Origin: Hofstenia miamia
Lineage: Eukaryota > Xenacoelomorpha > Acoela
Reading direction: 5' to 3'
Assembly (NCBI GenBank): GCA_004352715.1
Contig: SCFE01000033.1
Coordinates: 208,466-272,465 of the forward strand
Length of the DNA stretch: 64,000 bases
The notes under the pieces were generated by a model that saw only the letters and a list, made by a program, of their open reading frames with translations, was not told the DNA's origin and searched no databases. Shown here piece by piece: positions 48,501 to 62,700 of the stretch. How positions within the stretch are numbered: the first letter of the stretch is position 1; the number at the start of each line of letters is the position of its first letter. The position numbers were made by a program, and so were the translations under genes.

Positions 48501-51500
48501 AATCTAACTTCATTTCATTTTCTTAAGATAATTTGACAAAGTCCACTTGGCTCTTTGCTTTGCCCTGTTCATCAAATTACACTAATCGAAAAACCCTCAC
48601 AAATGCATGTCCGAAACAAAATATTTAAAATTTAAAAATGTGATCATTGCAAGAGAGCCAATGTTCATTAAAATTTAAAATCTATGTACATTGCATGGTC
48701 ATCTAATTATAACAAAAGCCTTTGCTAGGGGCTAAATCTTTTTACGAAAAAGGCTATAATTAACTAAACCACATTTCGTCTGTCAATGTACAATACAAGA
48801 GCTTGAAGGAGAAATCAATTCCAACCATTTTAGCGAAATTATCTTTAGAAAAAAGCCAAAATTAAATGATTTTAATTATTCTAAATCGTAATGGGGAATT
48901 ACACTTTTCATTACAAAATTAGCTCGGTTCTTCGGGAACACTCAGTCGCATGGGGTTAACTGATCTAAATCCAACGGCACTGGGACCTGGGACTAAGTAT
49001 TTCAAAGGGACTGGAATCATAAATTAAGAAACTGTTACCAATTTATTTGAGAATATGAATCCTTATTTTTGCCAATTTTGTTCAAAAGGGAAAAGACTAG
49101 GGCACCGAAAACTTTCATAAGATTGAGATCAACAGGACCCGACGAGACCAAATTCAATGGGTTGAAATGTCTCTGGGACCAAAAACATTAAAAAACATGG
49201 TCCCACAGTACCCTAATAATTAGCCAATTCTGTAGCAATACAAAAATAACTTGTTCCTTATAGTTATCAAAGTGGTATGATTCCAGTTAGAAATAGGATT
49301 ACTGCACGATCGCTCAGCTGGCCAACATAATGCTGTTTATAACAGATAAAGCTAAATACTGTAGAATTCCTAATCTTTGGTAAATTTTTCAAAGAGAAAG
49401 GGGAAATCAAAATGGGAACCTGTCAAACAGTCAATCAGCGCGGTGAAATTGGGAAGTGGCAAAACAGAATGTGTTGGTAGTGAAAATAAACAACTTTTGG
49501 TATTTGTCGGTGTGCGCCACATTTCTTCTGCCTTCACGGATTGTACATTCAATTGAAAACATTGTCAAGGTTTGAATATTTACGAAATGTGCTGGGAATT
49601 TATTAAAAGAGTAAACAAAGCAAGGCCTTGATAAACCACTTCTTAACAAGCTTTACCTGTCAAAACTAAGTGTAACAACACGCCAGTTGTAACACTTTAA
49701 TTAAATTCTATATTCAAGTACCAGTTTAGATACTTCGGATCTGAGTTCATGAAATTAATAAAATTTTGCAAAGTTCCGAAATGTTCCTAAACGCATTATT
49801 TGAAGTGAATTTCTATAGGTATAAATGCCTTCTTTGACAATGTATTATTTTGTAGGTACACAATATTCTAAAGATTGAATAATGATAGCATATAAAAGTG
49901 GCAACTATGTAAAAATATAAAGTCTTCTGCTAAGAAAAAGTTTAGAAAAAACGCAAAATAATAAAAAGCGTTCACCATTAGGCTATAAGCAAACGAGGTA
50001 AGCATACACTAAAATGTTAGTTCACGGATGATAACAGAAATAACTGATTTAAAAGTGTCCCATTCACATTAAATTAATAATGAGATAAAACCAGTTGCAT
50101 GATAGATTATAACCAATCAGATACATGAAGGTTGCGAGAGAACGTAAAAATAGTCGTGCAGTAAAACGCAAAATGTGATGAATTATGTAAAAAGCGGGCT
50201 GGCTCTACCAAAAACAGAATGTGGTTTAATGACTTATCACCAGCACACACGTTAACACCCTGTGATTACACTGATAAAATGATTTGAATGCAGTACGAAC
50301 CTAGGTTCTGATAACTTTCTCTAAAAAAAGAAGCGTTTATTTAGTTTTGGGCAGGAGATATTTAAGCACTTTCCCTAAGTATCTGTTTACTGTTGCGGCA
50401 GAAATATTACAAAATATAATATTCCACTTTGGCAACGAGTAAAATTTCAAAAAATAGTAACGTATTTACTAGATAGATTCCAGTCCTAGAATTCCAGCCG
50501 GATACGAGAACATCATCGGTAGAAATATGACGCTTTTCAAAATAGTAATTAAATTATTAGCTACAAGGTCATGTTAAAGAAAGTAACTGACAAATAATGG
50601 AAGTGAAGTCTCCACTTCATTTAGTTTAAAATTTCCTGGAAACATGCAATTTCCTTGCATTAAGGAGCTAAGAAAATTCGTTATTGACTGAAACGTAATA
50701 CATAGAAACACAGCTTTTGTTATTGACAAACTATTACCGCTTTGCTGTTAAATTTCTTGAAAAATTGTTTTAAAGTACAATTTTTATAAGATCTTAAAAC
50801 CCAAGTGAAATTTTTTAAGAAACAAGTTGAACATGAAAACAGTTGAACCCTAGTTTTTAATAACAAGAGGTATGAATAGATATTCTAAAAACAAATGGCA
50901 GAAATTTTTTTGAGGGTGTAAAAACAAAAAATGTCTAAAGATGACTTACTGAAATATTTTGATAGCATGACCAGTTGCAGACATTCAGATATGATGCTTA
51001 AAGTTAAAATTTAAAACTCTACATGCCAAACGTAAGTCATTTTAGGATACATTTTTCAAATCCAAATTGAAGTGCAATAGACAAAGAAATATCCCAGCTT
51101 AAAACTGACAAGATTTTTTTATTGTTGAAACGACATTACAATGAAAAGTAAAGAATTTTTCTTTTATAATTACAGTGGTAAAAGATTAGCAAAGTTGAAG
51201 CCGATTGACCATAAACTTTTCGAGGAATCTTAAATGCGTTTAGGGGGGCGACCGCTCTCCCTTTCAGGGCCAACTGTAAACACTTAATTAAAATTTTCTC
51301 TTTTCCTAAAATTGAAAATAGTTCACTTTAATTCAAGATGTCATCAATCGATTTGCTGGTAAAACAGACGATTGCATTTTGTGTAAATATACTTTGGTTC
51401 AAAAACTTTTTGTTTAGTTTTTTTCTGCAAATATGGGTGTCGGACCCCTCATTCGTTTTAAAAATCCAAAACGCGCCTCTGCAAAAGACAGAAAAGAAAA

Positions 51501-51956
51501 GATGTGAAAATCAAAGACATTAAGCTACGACACAAGTGTCGCATATTTCAAGGTATGAGCTTTGATATTTGCTTCAAACAGACACCTCAGCAATGTTTTT
51601 CTACGATAAAAATTATCACTTCAAACATTCCTAAAGCATACTCTATATTAAAATGGTTTGAAAAAAAATATAAGTATTGAAGCAGCAAAAATCCACATAA
51701 GTTATGCTGGTTAAAGTTTAACTTTGAAATTATTTGATAAACGTCATAATGCGGGAAGTAATGCAAAAAATAATTGTAGACAATAATAAATAACACCAAG
51801 TTTCACTATCAAATGTCTGAAAGCAATCAATTGCTTTTTAAATGTGAAACAGCCACGTCACAATTTCCATCACGTGTGCTGACAGCAGATAAATATATGC
51901 CAATCGATCCCATTAAAACTTTGCTCTCTTTTAATCAATGCAAGTTCAATCTATGC

Positions 51957-51994
<38 letters not shown>

Positions 51995-52205
51995 ATAGGA
52001 TTCTGTAGTATTATCTTCTATGGGATATACTTGTCCTAGTTCCATTGGAGCTAGGATAAGTATCGTATTAGGATTAGGAGCATAATCTAAGAGAAACTAG
52101 AAACACAGGTTTTAGAATTTATGCAAAGACAACCAGGTGCTTAATGAGGCTACTAATGGAACGGTACTGGAACCAAAGCTAATGGAACTAAGTAGAACTG
52201 CATCC

Positions 52206-52239
<34 letters not shown>

Positions 52240-53718
52240 NNNNNNNNNNNNNNNNNNNNNNNNNNNNNNNNNNNNNNNNNNNNNNNNNNNNNNNNNNNNN
52301 NNNNNNNNNNNNNNNNNNNNNNNNNNNNNNNNNNNNNNNNNNNNNNNNNNNNNNNNNNNNNNNNNNNNNNNNNNNNNNNNNNNNNNNNNNNNNNNNNNNN
52401 NNNNNNNNNNNTATATATATATATATTTGTTCTTTAAATTGTATGACTCTACAGACAATGCATTATTTCAAAGCATCATATTATTAACAGATTTGAATTT
52501 ACGCGATCTATTGCAATTCTAAATGTTAATATGCATTGTGTAGCCCGAATTGATGAATTGATAAACTCAGCAAAGTTTTGGTCACTTAGATTCAAGGATA
52601 ATGAAATATTCTCTAGGCGAAAGCACTAGTCAATGCAAGTGTTAAGAGTAAATACGACGAGGGAAACTTGTAATTGCTCAGCTGTGGTGATAAACCGAGA
52701 GTTCAATTAATTACCAAACGAATTTATTAGCAACTTCCGACAGTTTGATAAAATGGGATGAGATTCTATTAAAAGATAGCCTATGTTAACAGTAACCTTT
52801 CATACATATCAAATATAGCTCAAACATGAAATTTGCAGGAACTGAGAAATTAAACTTAACAAGAAATGCCCTGATAATAAATGTGAAGTTCAGATGTTCC
52901 AAGGAAGTCTCGCATCTTAAATTCTTCTTATGATGTGATTGTATATACCAGATACTAATGTCATTTGGTCTCTAAACCTCAAGTAGAACATAGATGATTA
53001 AAGGCTCTGAAGTTATTTGAAAATTGCAATTAATAGTTAAAGGAAAGTGAATTGTATATTTCAGACGATGCGCATAATAATGAATCATAAAGCAAAACCT
53101 CTATTAAAGCATTTTACGTTTATTGACGTTTTTACAGGAATAAATTTTCCATGTGGCATGCTTACATTGCGCATAAATGGAATAGTCAGCAAAAGCCAAT
53201 AACTGAGAAATAATTGGACAGATAATGTGAAAACAAGTGTTGTAATTGTATACAATATTTTTGGTACATAGATGTCAAATGCCTGCGATAAACTAGTTTT
53301 GAATTTAAATACATGGGACACATTCCATTAAATACGAATTGAACTACTAGCGTTAAGATNTTCTCGTTTAGATTCCAAGGAACGGATAGTCCTGATTGTT
53401 GGATCCGTCAGAGCGCTTCGCATTTCTGCGAAATTTATTCAGGAGAAAATCCGAGAAGCCGTTCACTTATTTGGCGCCAAATTGCAAGACGAGACACCTC
53501 CTCCCGAAGAACGCGCTAAACAGGTAATTGTTTACACTTGTTAGGAAAGCACGTTAATGTGGGAACAAACAGACATCCAACAATCAAATTGATTGGATTC
53601 CTCTCTAAAATGATTTTGATCAATTTACGATTTTATATCGATTGCAATTTTCAATATTAACATTAATCGTAGCCATAAAACAGTCCTAATAAGCATTAAA
53701 TTATTTAATTCTAAGATA

Positions 53719-53763
<45 letters not shown>

Positions 53764-56700
53764 TAGAATTAAATAATTTAATGCTTATTAGGACTGTTTT
53801 ATGGCTACGATTAATGTTAATATTGAAAATTGCAATCGATATAAAATCGTAAATTGATCAAAATCATTTTAGAGAGGAATCCAATCAATTTGATTGTTGG
53901 ATGTCTGTTTGTTCCCACATTAACGTGCTTTCCTAACAAGTGTAAACAATTACCTGTTTAGCGCGTTCTTCGGGAGGAGGTGTCTCGTCTTGCAATTTGG
54001 CGCCAAATAAGTGAACGGCTTCTCGGATTTTCTCCTGAATAAATTTCGCAGAAATGCGAAGCGCTCTGACGGATCCAACAATCAGGACTATCCGTTCCTT
54101 GGAATCTAAACGAGAAATGAACTTTGATTTAGTGTTAAGTTTTGAAGCGACTTAAAAATAGATATCCATTGTCCACATTGCAAATGCTGTGTGAAAACAA
54201 AACTTTATTAGAAAAATTAATTGAAAGCATTGACACATCGGTGACAAAAAGCAGCAATAAAAAATCAACTTATATAGCACGGAACAACTGCTAAAAGGCA
54301 ATTTAAGAACATTTGACGTTGCCACTTCAAATTGTAAATATGGAGAAAATTTCTATTATTGCAATGACTAATGGCTTATTCTTTGCATCTATCATTTATT
54401 ATATTTAAATTACATTTTCAAATTAAAAACTTTTCTAGAATAAATGTTGAATTTCTCACTAGGTCATTGGATCACCTGAAGATATATCACCCTAAAAATT
54501 CCCCCTGGACAAATGTCCCCTTCATTTCTTAGTCTTAAACCCTAACCCAAAATCTTATTTTCCCATTATTTGAGAGACAAACCATAAACGCAGTGACAAA
54601 TCGGTGTTTCCTAAACCTAAATCCTTACCCTAACCCAAAAAATAAAAATTAAAGAATTTTCCACACCTGAAGATTTATGACCTATTGAACTTTGGGATGA
54701 CAGATCTTTATGTGACCCAAATCATTAAAGGTATTTTCTAAAATGCAGCAAATAAAGCATATATCTGGATATGGAAATATTGAAAAGATTCAGAAAATGT
54801 TCTTTATTCCTATGAAGTAACCATCATGATCTCCTTATTTGATTTTCTTCTCATGATATTTCGTAGTCAAGACATGACTTATACTCATAAGCGAAATCAG
54901 TTACGTTTTAATTGATTTAGCACCACTTGAGATTGTATAAAGAGCATTTGAAAAGATCGGAATTTTAAATAATTTTGACGTTGCAATTTGAATTCTGGTA
55001 ACGACTTTAAAGAAGCGTTCGTCCGGAAACGTAACTCTCATGAGATCAAATCGTTCCACTCATCACAATTGCATCATACTAAATTTATATCTCGCTTTAA
55101 TAAAACAAACCACAAAGGTCAGCATTTCATTGCAACCGTCTCATAAATGGCGGGAAGAATTTCACATTTTAGGCTTACTTTATACACCTTAGAAATCTTG
55201 CATTTATCCATAAATTGATTGAAAAATTTACAACCAATGGTCAATTTACTTCAAATCACGGCAGTTGATTGATGGACATTATTTAAACTATACCTTGAAT
55301 AATTTTAACTCAATCATGGTCTTTAGTTCCATTGTGTATTTTGTTGCATAAAGGAACGCACATGTCTCAATATGGATTTGAAGATATTCAAAAAGAAAGG
55401 ACAGATCAAATACACAAGCAAGATCACAATTTTGTTAAACCTATTCGATCGGAGGGGTCTGGACTTCCTCCAATATTAAACCTTTGATTAAAGTTGTGGA
55501 AGTTTCTTAATGAGATCTGGTGAATTTCCCAATTTTATAACAAATATTTTTTAAATATGCGAATTTTAATCCTGGTATTGTTTTATAACAGGGTGGTAGT
55601 CTTCCCAATTTTTACAAAACATTGTTGTTGTTGTTAATATGAAAAAACTAAGTAAAATAAGCAAAACTATTATATTTGATGAATTAAGAATGAATTCTAA
55701 TAAATTCCATCATTTCCAAATGCCAAAACCAATATTTAATGTACCAACACTTAGATATAATGACGTCATGAAAATAATGATGACATCAAATTCTAGGCAT
55801 TCTAAGCTAAAATCACAAATATCAAAAAGATCTGTGTAAATGCAATGTTTCGCTCAATATAATCTATTCAGAGTTAGATACGGGAGGGGAAGAATCCCCC
55901 CCCCCTTCTCAAACTTGAGAAGAACAAGAAAGCCCAGGTCGAATAGGTTAACCAAACACGTAACATTTTGAAGACCAATAATTTTTTAATAAATTTAGGA
56001 AAATATTCAACCAAGATAATTGAAATAAATGTTCAACAGTGTTGTATTACAACAGATTATCTTGAAAAGAACGATCAGGATAACGGAACTTTGAAGCAAT
56101 ACAACATTGTAAAAAAATTAATAGGCTTATAAATGAATGTTGCAAATAATGTTAGTTTATAAATTATGTTTAAACCAACTATTGAAAATGTTGTTCCTTT
56201 TCATTGTATACTTCAGAGGAATATTTCTGTTGGTTTTCCAAAAAAACTTAAAGTATATCTGCTAATAGTATCCAAAATGTGAAAAAACCATCGCCCCTGA
56301 ATTTGCAACTTAAATAGGTTTGGCCAGTCTATGTTAGGAAACAGAAACAGTTGAAGCCAACTGCTAGGAGACTTAGAATATGAAAATTCAATTTCTAATA
56401 TTTGCAAGTGTTCTTCAGGAACAACAATACTCTTTAGTACAAATGCTTACTATTCAGTGCGGCGGAAGCTAGGGGCAATTGCCCCCCCCAATTCAAAATT
56501 TCCAAAAAAATGTCCTTAAACTATATAATTCAAACAGTATAAATCCTGTTAGTTACTGTATATGCTGTGTATTAAATGTAACTTACCCCCCCCCTAACCA
56601 AAATTTGTTCCACCGGCGCTCTTACAATTACATTGGGAGGATAATTACAGGTAGATATGTCATTATCACACTACGTCTCAATTTCCTAATATGCTTCTAC

Positions 56701-59700
56701 CAAATAGACAGTCTTAAATCTTGGTCTTAAACATGCCCATTTTGAAATTTTGCAGCGTATTTTAATGCAATGGATTGAACTACCATTATTTATTAAAATT
56801 AGTTTATTGAATATATTGAAAAACAAAGTTTATTGAACAATATTGCTTAGCAGCATTATACTGTTTCATTTGTATCTTCATTTTTCTCAACATTTAAAGA
56901 ATCCCACGTATTTTATAAAAATTTAGTATTATTGTCCTTGATAACATATAGGCTTACATTTCGTATCCTGAAAAAATTTTCTTCATTATTAATGAAAGCA
57001 GCGTATAAATGGGCGGCAATTATGACATTAAACATGAATGCGACAGTGTGTCAAGCTTAGAGAGCCATTAACCAATGAGTGTAAATGGTAGCGTTTACGT
57101 AATGAATACGTATGTTTTTGTTATCCAATCACAATGGCCAAAGCTTAAAATCACTTTCTCATCCAGTACTACGCGTCATCCCAATAAAGGGTACTTTTTG
57201 AAAATCATTTTTACCAAGAATTCAATAAAAGTTTTAATGCAACACATTTTGGAAATGCTTCAAAACGTAAACATTTAGAAAATCATTCCACTGAAATTTG
57301 GATCAAAGTGGATTTTCGCAAATCAATTAACAAGAGAGTTAGTAGTGAAGGGAAGAATGAATTCCAGTGCATAAGGCACAAAGTTAGAAGTCTGAGCAAA
57401 TGAAATCACAAACAAGGCACGAAATAAAATGATTAATTCTTTAAAAGTTTTATCTAAATTTGTTCCCTTGTCAATTTCGCATTGACCATATTTCAGCACC
57501 TGCCATTATTTTAGACAATTCGATTGAAGAGCAAATTTCAAACGATTATTTCTCCGTGCTCCGTAATTAAGAAAAACAAAATGCCGTAGGAAATCATTTA
57601 CTCTTTATTTAACTGCGTGAACAAATTCAATGATTATTTTTCAATTTGGATTTCAATCTTTAATGGGAATATAACGCTTACTTCTGTTTCTACAAAATGG
57701 CAGATATGCAATGATATATCTAATAAAAACTTTCTGCAGTACAATATTTTTCTGTTAATTACATTTGGTAAAGGGTCTGTTACAAAAATTGTTCAGTTAA
57801 TGCCATTAACCCAGGGAGTGCATTTTTGGGTTACCTGAATCATATTGGATAAACGAACTATTTGACTTGACCCAAAAGTATTAGGAAGTGTGATTTCTTA
57901 AGAATATAAATGCAATGACTTATTTATAAAATGCAGTTCTGCATCATATTCATATACATATTAGTCCGCTTGTGCTCTGAAATCTACACCAGAAGTTCTG
58001 GTTGTTGACATTAGTAGACGTATTGAAACTTTCTCAGAGCCAATCTGTGTCAAAATTGGAGAAGTAGTAATAGAGGAATTAGAATCAATAAAGAGCCTGG
58101 GTGACTTCTTTGACATAATTTAAAGATGGGTATTCATGTGATCATAGTTTGAGTAGATGAATTTTATTATCTGCGTTACATTCTCAATATTCAACATTGC
58201 TTAACGTATTGTATTGCCACGTCTGGATTAAGGAAACTCACTTGAAGAAGCTGTGCTACTTATCTAGCCAAACACTTGCAGTTTTCACTCACTAGTTTTC
58301 GGAAGTCTAAGAATTGTCCTGCATTTGCAATATTGAAGAGACTAAACATTTTACCAATTAAAAGAGAATTGATTATAAGCTCTTATGTACCGTCCAAAGA
58401 CGAATCCGAATCCAGGAACCTATATGTCTAGCTGACTTATATATTCCACATTGTGATTTGCGTTCGCTTTCTCAGTTTTTATTGGTACTGCCCAAAATCA
58501 AATTCAGCTGCAGAAGATGCATCTTTTGTGCATTTTATGGCGAAATTTTGGAGTTCTAACTATATCTCAAAAGTGAGTGACACTATATTTTGTTCGGGCA
58601 TGCATTTCATTATGCTCGATGAACTTATCGTTATTGGCCAAGCCAAAACTCGGCCGGAACATTATCACTAAATTTTGTCTACGCCCATATTGGTGCTTCA
58701 GAAATATTTAACTACATAGTGTTATCTTTTGAAGCCGGCATGCTCTTGTTGAACAATGTAGACCTAACAGTTCAAATTTTGTTTATAACACTGTCTTTTC
58801 TCAAATGACTGTTCTGGAGATTTAATAATCATTTTGGATCTATTAAATTGTCCATGCGACATTACAATTTTGTAACAGACCCCCATATAATATTGATTAT
58901 TTATAAGTATTTCATAGCCAAACATGATAGTGATTAATTTTTATACACGAAAAGCAAAACCAGGAGAATGGCAACAAATGAAAAAATACGACAAAATTGA
59001 CAAATTGGAGTAACTTTAGATGCATATGAAATGGTAAAATTAGATTCCGGTGAACTCCGGAATTCTAAATTTGAAAAAAGGATGGGAAGTAATTTCAAAG
59101 AAATTGCTGATAAATAAACTTTGTATAATCTTCCCTAATACATACAAAGAAAGTTCATTTTTAGAAAAAGGTAATCATTGCGGATGACCTTGGTACAACT
59201 ATCTCTTACTATTGTTCATCGTAAGCTTAATTGCTATTGCAGTATTCCCTGAAACTTGACATGAAATCATGCATTTGTTTGTGATGGAAACTAAGAACAA
59301 ATTTCGGTGAATTCGGAGCGCATGCATAATGAATACATCTTTGTGCAAACGTGAAAGCAATGTTGACAACTGTTTACATTTTCACCTGATAAACATCATA
59401 CAAACACCTACAAGAACAAGTAACTAACCAACAAAAGTAAAATTTTACATTATTTATAATTCTGAGAAAGCAATCAATACCCGTTCACAAATATCTAAGC
59501 TTTTCCAAGAAATTTGCATAAAATTATTTTCACATTTTTCAATGCGACAAATTAAAAATAAATGACGTATTAAAATAGGGCAAAATAACGTTATTGCATA
59601 TTTAAGTATTTAAATATATTTCCAATGTAAATTTTTGGATAAAAGAGTGAAAATTATGAATACTTAAAATCTGTGCATCAAAATAAGATGAAGGCTTGTA

Positions 59701-62700
59701 ATGCGGTTGCATGGGCTCTTAAATTATATGTAATACGGTTAAAATTTGGATAAATATAGAGATTTATGCCAGAAACAACCAAATCTGGGCTTGCTAATTT
59801 TAAAAAAATCAATATAAAGCAAATAGCAAATTTGAGGTCAAAATTTGTTGTTGCAATATTAGTCGGGATGAATAATTGGTATAAAATAACTTGGCTTATG
59901 CTCTGAAACCAAGAAAATTTTATTGACGACTAGCAGTTCGGTAGTGCTAAAAATCTTTTCAATATGTAGCTATCATTATTATTTACATGTTGATTAACCA
60001 TGTAGTTATTTGGAAATTAAAATGTACATATATACAGACTAGGGAATAATAACTGTTGAAACACGCGCGCTGAATTTTAATAAATACATTAACCGGAGAG
60101 AGAGAGTATATAACAGTAGGTATATTATTTGAATTAGCTGATGGCGCTTTGTTGTTGGTGGCTGACCAGGTTTTATTTATTGGATAGAGCGCTGTTTGTT
60201 TAATTGTCTCTGATTTATTCATTGTCAGCATTCTTTTATACGTTTAATTGTGCTGTAATAAACTAAAGACGAGCGATGGAGGAAATGACAAAACAATTAA
60301 CTTTCCTTTCCCGGAAAATTTATGAAAAATGAATAATAAAATTCTTCCTTTGATAATGGAATTGAAAGGGCAATGATAAAACACAATTAGAAACGCATAT
60401 AAAAAAATTGAGTTAGCATGGATTTCTAAACGTCTAAATATAAGTTTTGAATTTTGAAGAGCATAAACTTATATTTTGAATAAATTATTAGACATGGAAC
60501 AGTGACAGAAATATATAACAATTTTTTCTGAACATGTCAACAACAAAACAGAAATTTGCTGATAAATCAACGTTAAACAAAACAGGTATTAGATGTCACA
60601 GAAAAGAAATAACTGGTGTTTGCAAATCAAATGCTTTATGAGCGCGCTATAAATCGTTTGCTACCAAATTATGTTATTAGCATAATTTAAAAATTTATAA
60701 TTTACTGACAGTGCACAATTTAATAAAGAATGCAACTATACGTCTGGGAAATAGCATTTTCCTTTCATTTAGTTAATTAGACAATCATTTTCAGAGTAAA
60801 TTGCAAGACAATTGATCAGTGAATTACGAATTTTATAAAAACATTTTGATCTATATTTTGCAGTAAAGGGTTACTTGTAGCGAATGTGCACTGGTCTATC
60901 TAGAGCAACAAAATATTATACAGTCATGGACAAAATTCTTTCCACCAAAATATTTATCAATAAAAAGATAAAACAAATGTTTATAACTTTTGTCTGGCAT
61001 AGTTTTTGCATGAAATTTGGAATGCTTTGAGCTTTTCCACTAATATTAGTAATTCACCTAGGCAGCGATTAATAAAACTTGTTTATTGTAGGGGTGTCTA
61101 TTCTGTGAATTTGGGTTTCTAAGGCTTACAATGACACCTAACGTCTTCCGATGGTTCTCAATTCTCGATAAATCAGGGTTCTGATGATGGCAGCTTCCGA
61201 GCACGCTTAGGCTAAGATTATCCAAAGATGTGCAGATCGACCGGGTTGGGTGACGCGTTGCCCCACCTAGTTGTAAAGGCACTGCCGGACTTATTTACAG
61301 TTGAGTCAATTCCTGGGCAAATATCAAATTGCATTTCTTAACGAGCACACCTAACTATAGTTGCGCCCCCAACCATTGGGAACTGGCTAGATGTAGTTGT
61401 CTTTACGCAATATCCAGACTTATGACGCATTTTATCAGGTAGACGAACATACTGTCTCTTCATTGGATAAAGTTCGATCTCTGAATCAGCCTAGAAGATA
61501 GATCACACTTTTTCAATCCGAAATGGAGCACTCCAAACTAGTTCAACCGAATGAAAGTCTTTTGAATATGAATTGACCTTAATTTCGGTTTTGAGGCGAA
61601 AGTATTCAATGCATGCGGGCTAAATACCGTTTAATAGATCTACTAGATAAGTTTGCGATTATTGGGACTTCTATTTCTAGTTATCTTGAGTCATGAAGGA
61701 TACAGATACTGCAACTAAAGACTTTTCTTCCCGTTTTGTGACAGTTTTGAACGGCCAAATCCAGACTTGTCAACGAGCCGTAATTTCTAAGCTCGGCTCG
61801 TTTAAATTTTGAGTAAGTTCGGCTCGGCTCGCCACATAAAATCTTTCAATGAGGCTCGTTTTAGCTCTCAGAATTTTTTCCATTGCTCTTTCTATTATTT
61901 AATAAACACTTCTAAAATAAGATTAAAAGTAAGGAATATTGAATGAAAAAATAAGAAAAATCTGCATAATCAAATTAACAAGCAGCATTATAAATTTGGT
62001 TTGCTTAAAAACGACTCGTTTTGGGCTCGTTGTATATCCAATACTCTGCTCAAGCTCGGCTGGCTCGTTAGAAGCTCGGCTCGTTGACAAGTCTGGCCAG
62101 ATCTTGTACTATTTGCGAAGCATGGACTTCTCTGTTTTCCGTAAATTGTATGCCGATGATGGCTTTGAAATATTGCGAATCTCGCATACTTTAAAACATG
62201 AAGGTTTTTCAAAGGCAAGTTCAACTGCCATATTTCTGATAGAGACTGAAATTCGAGGCATTTTAATCAACATCCACGATGCCAATTCGTCTGTAAATAC
62301 AACAAAAATCATTAGCTGCTTAAAATTGGAAACATCTGTGTTACAGGTTATAATGATATACTGCTTCAAAATGTACTACATAAATCTCTTATGTAATCTT
62401 CGATGCAAAAAATTTTGTCCACGACTGTATATGTTTATTAATGGTGTCTACAATCACTTACCCACAAAATTTTATAATGGGCGTAGACAATATTTCTTTT
62501 CAATGCTAAATGGGATGCTACTTACAAAGTCCAGGCCTTCATTTTCGTCTAGTTCTACACATGGAAATACATATTTGAAAAGTACAAGACTAAAATTTGG
62601 AAATGTGAAATACCTTGTAAAGCAGCAGTTAACACCTAGTGAAAAAAAAACTTTATAGTTTTTGGTTTGTAGTGAGATGTACAGGTAACTCTTTTCTAAA

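Noticed and set aside
53372-53523. Plus-strand KH-type exon from a divergent gene
   Set aside because: It is the exact reverse complement of NOVA exon 53954-54105 and starts beside a single N. No other plus-strand exon accompanies it.
54535-54640. Interstitial telomeric repeat (CCTAACCC words)
   Set aside because: Only isolated units occur, about 85 bases apart and with no array.
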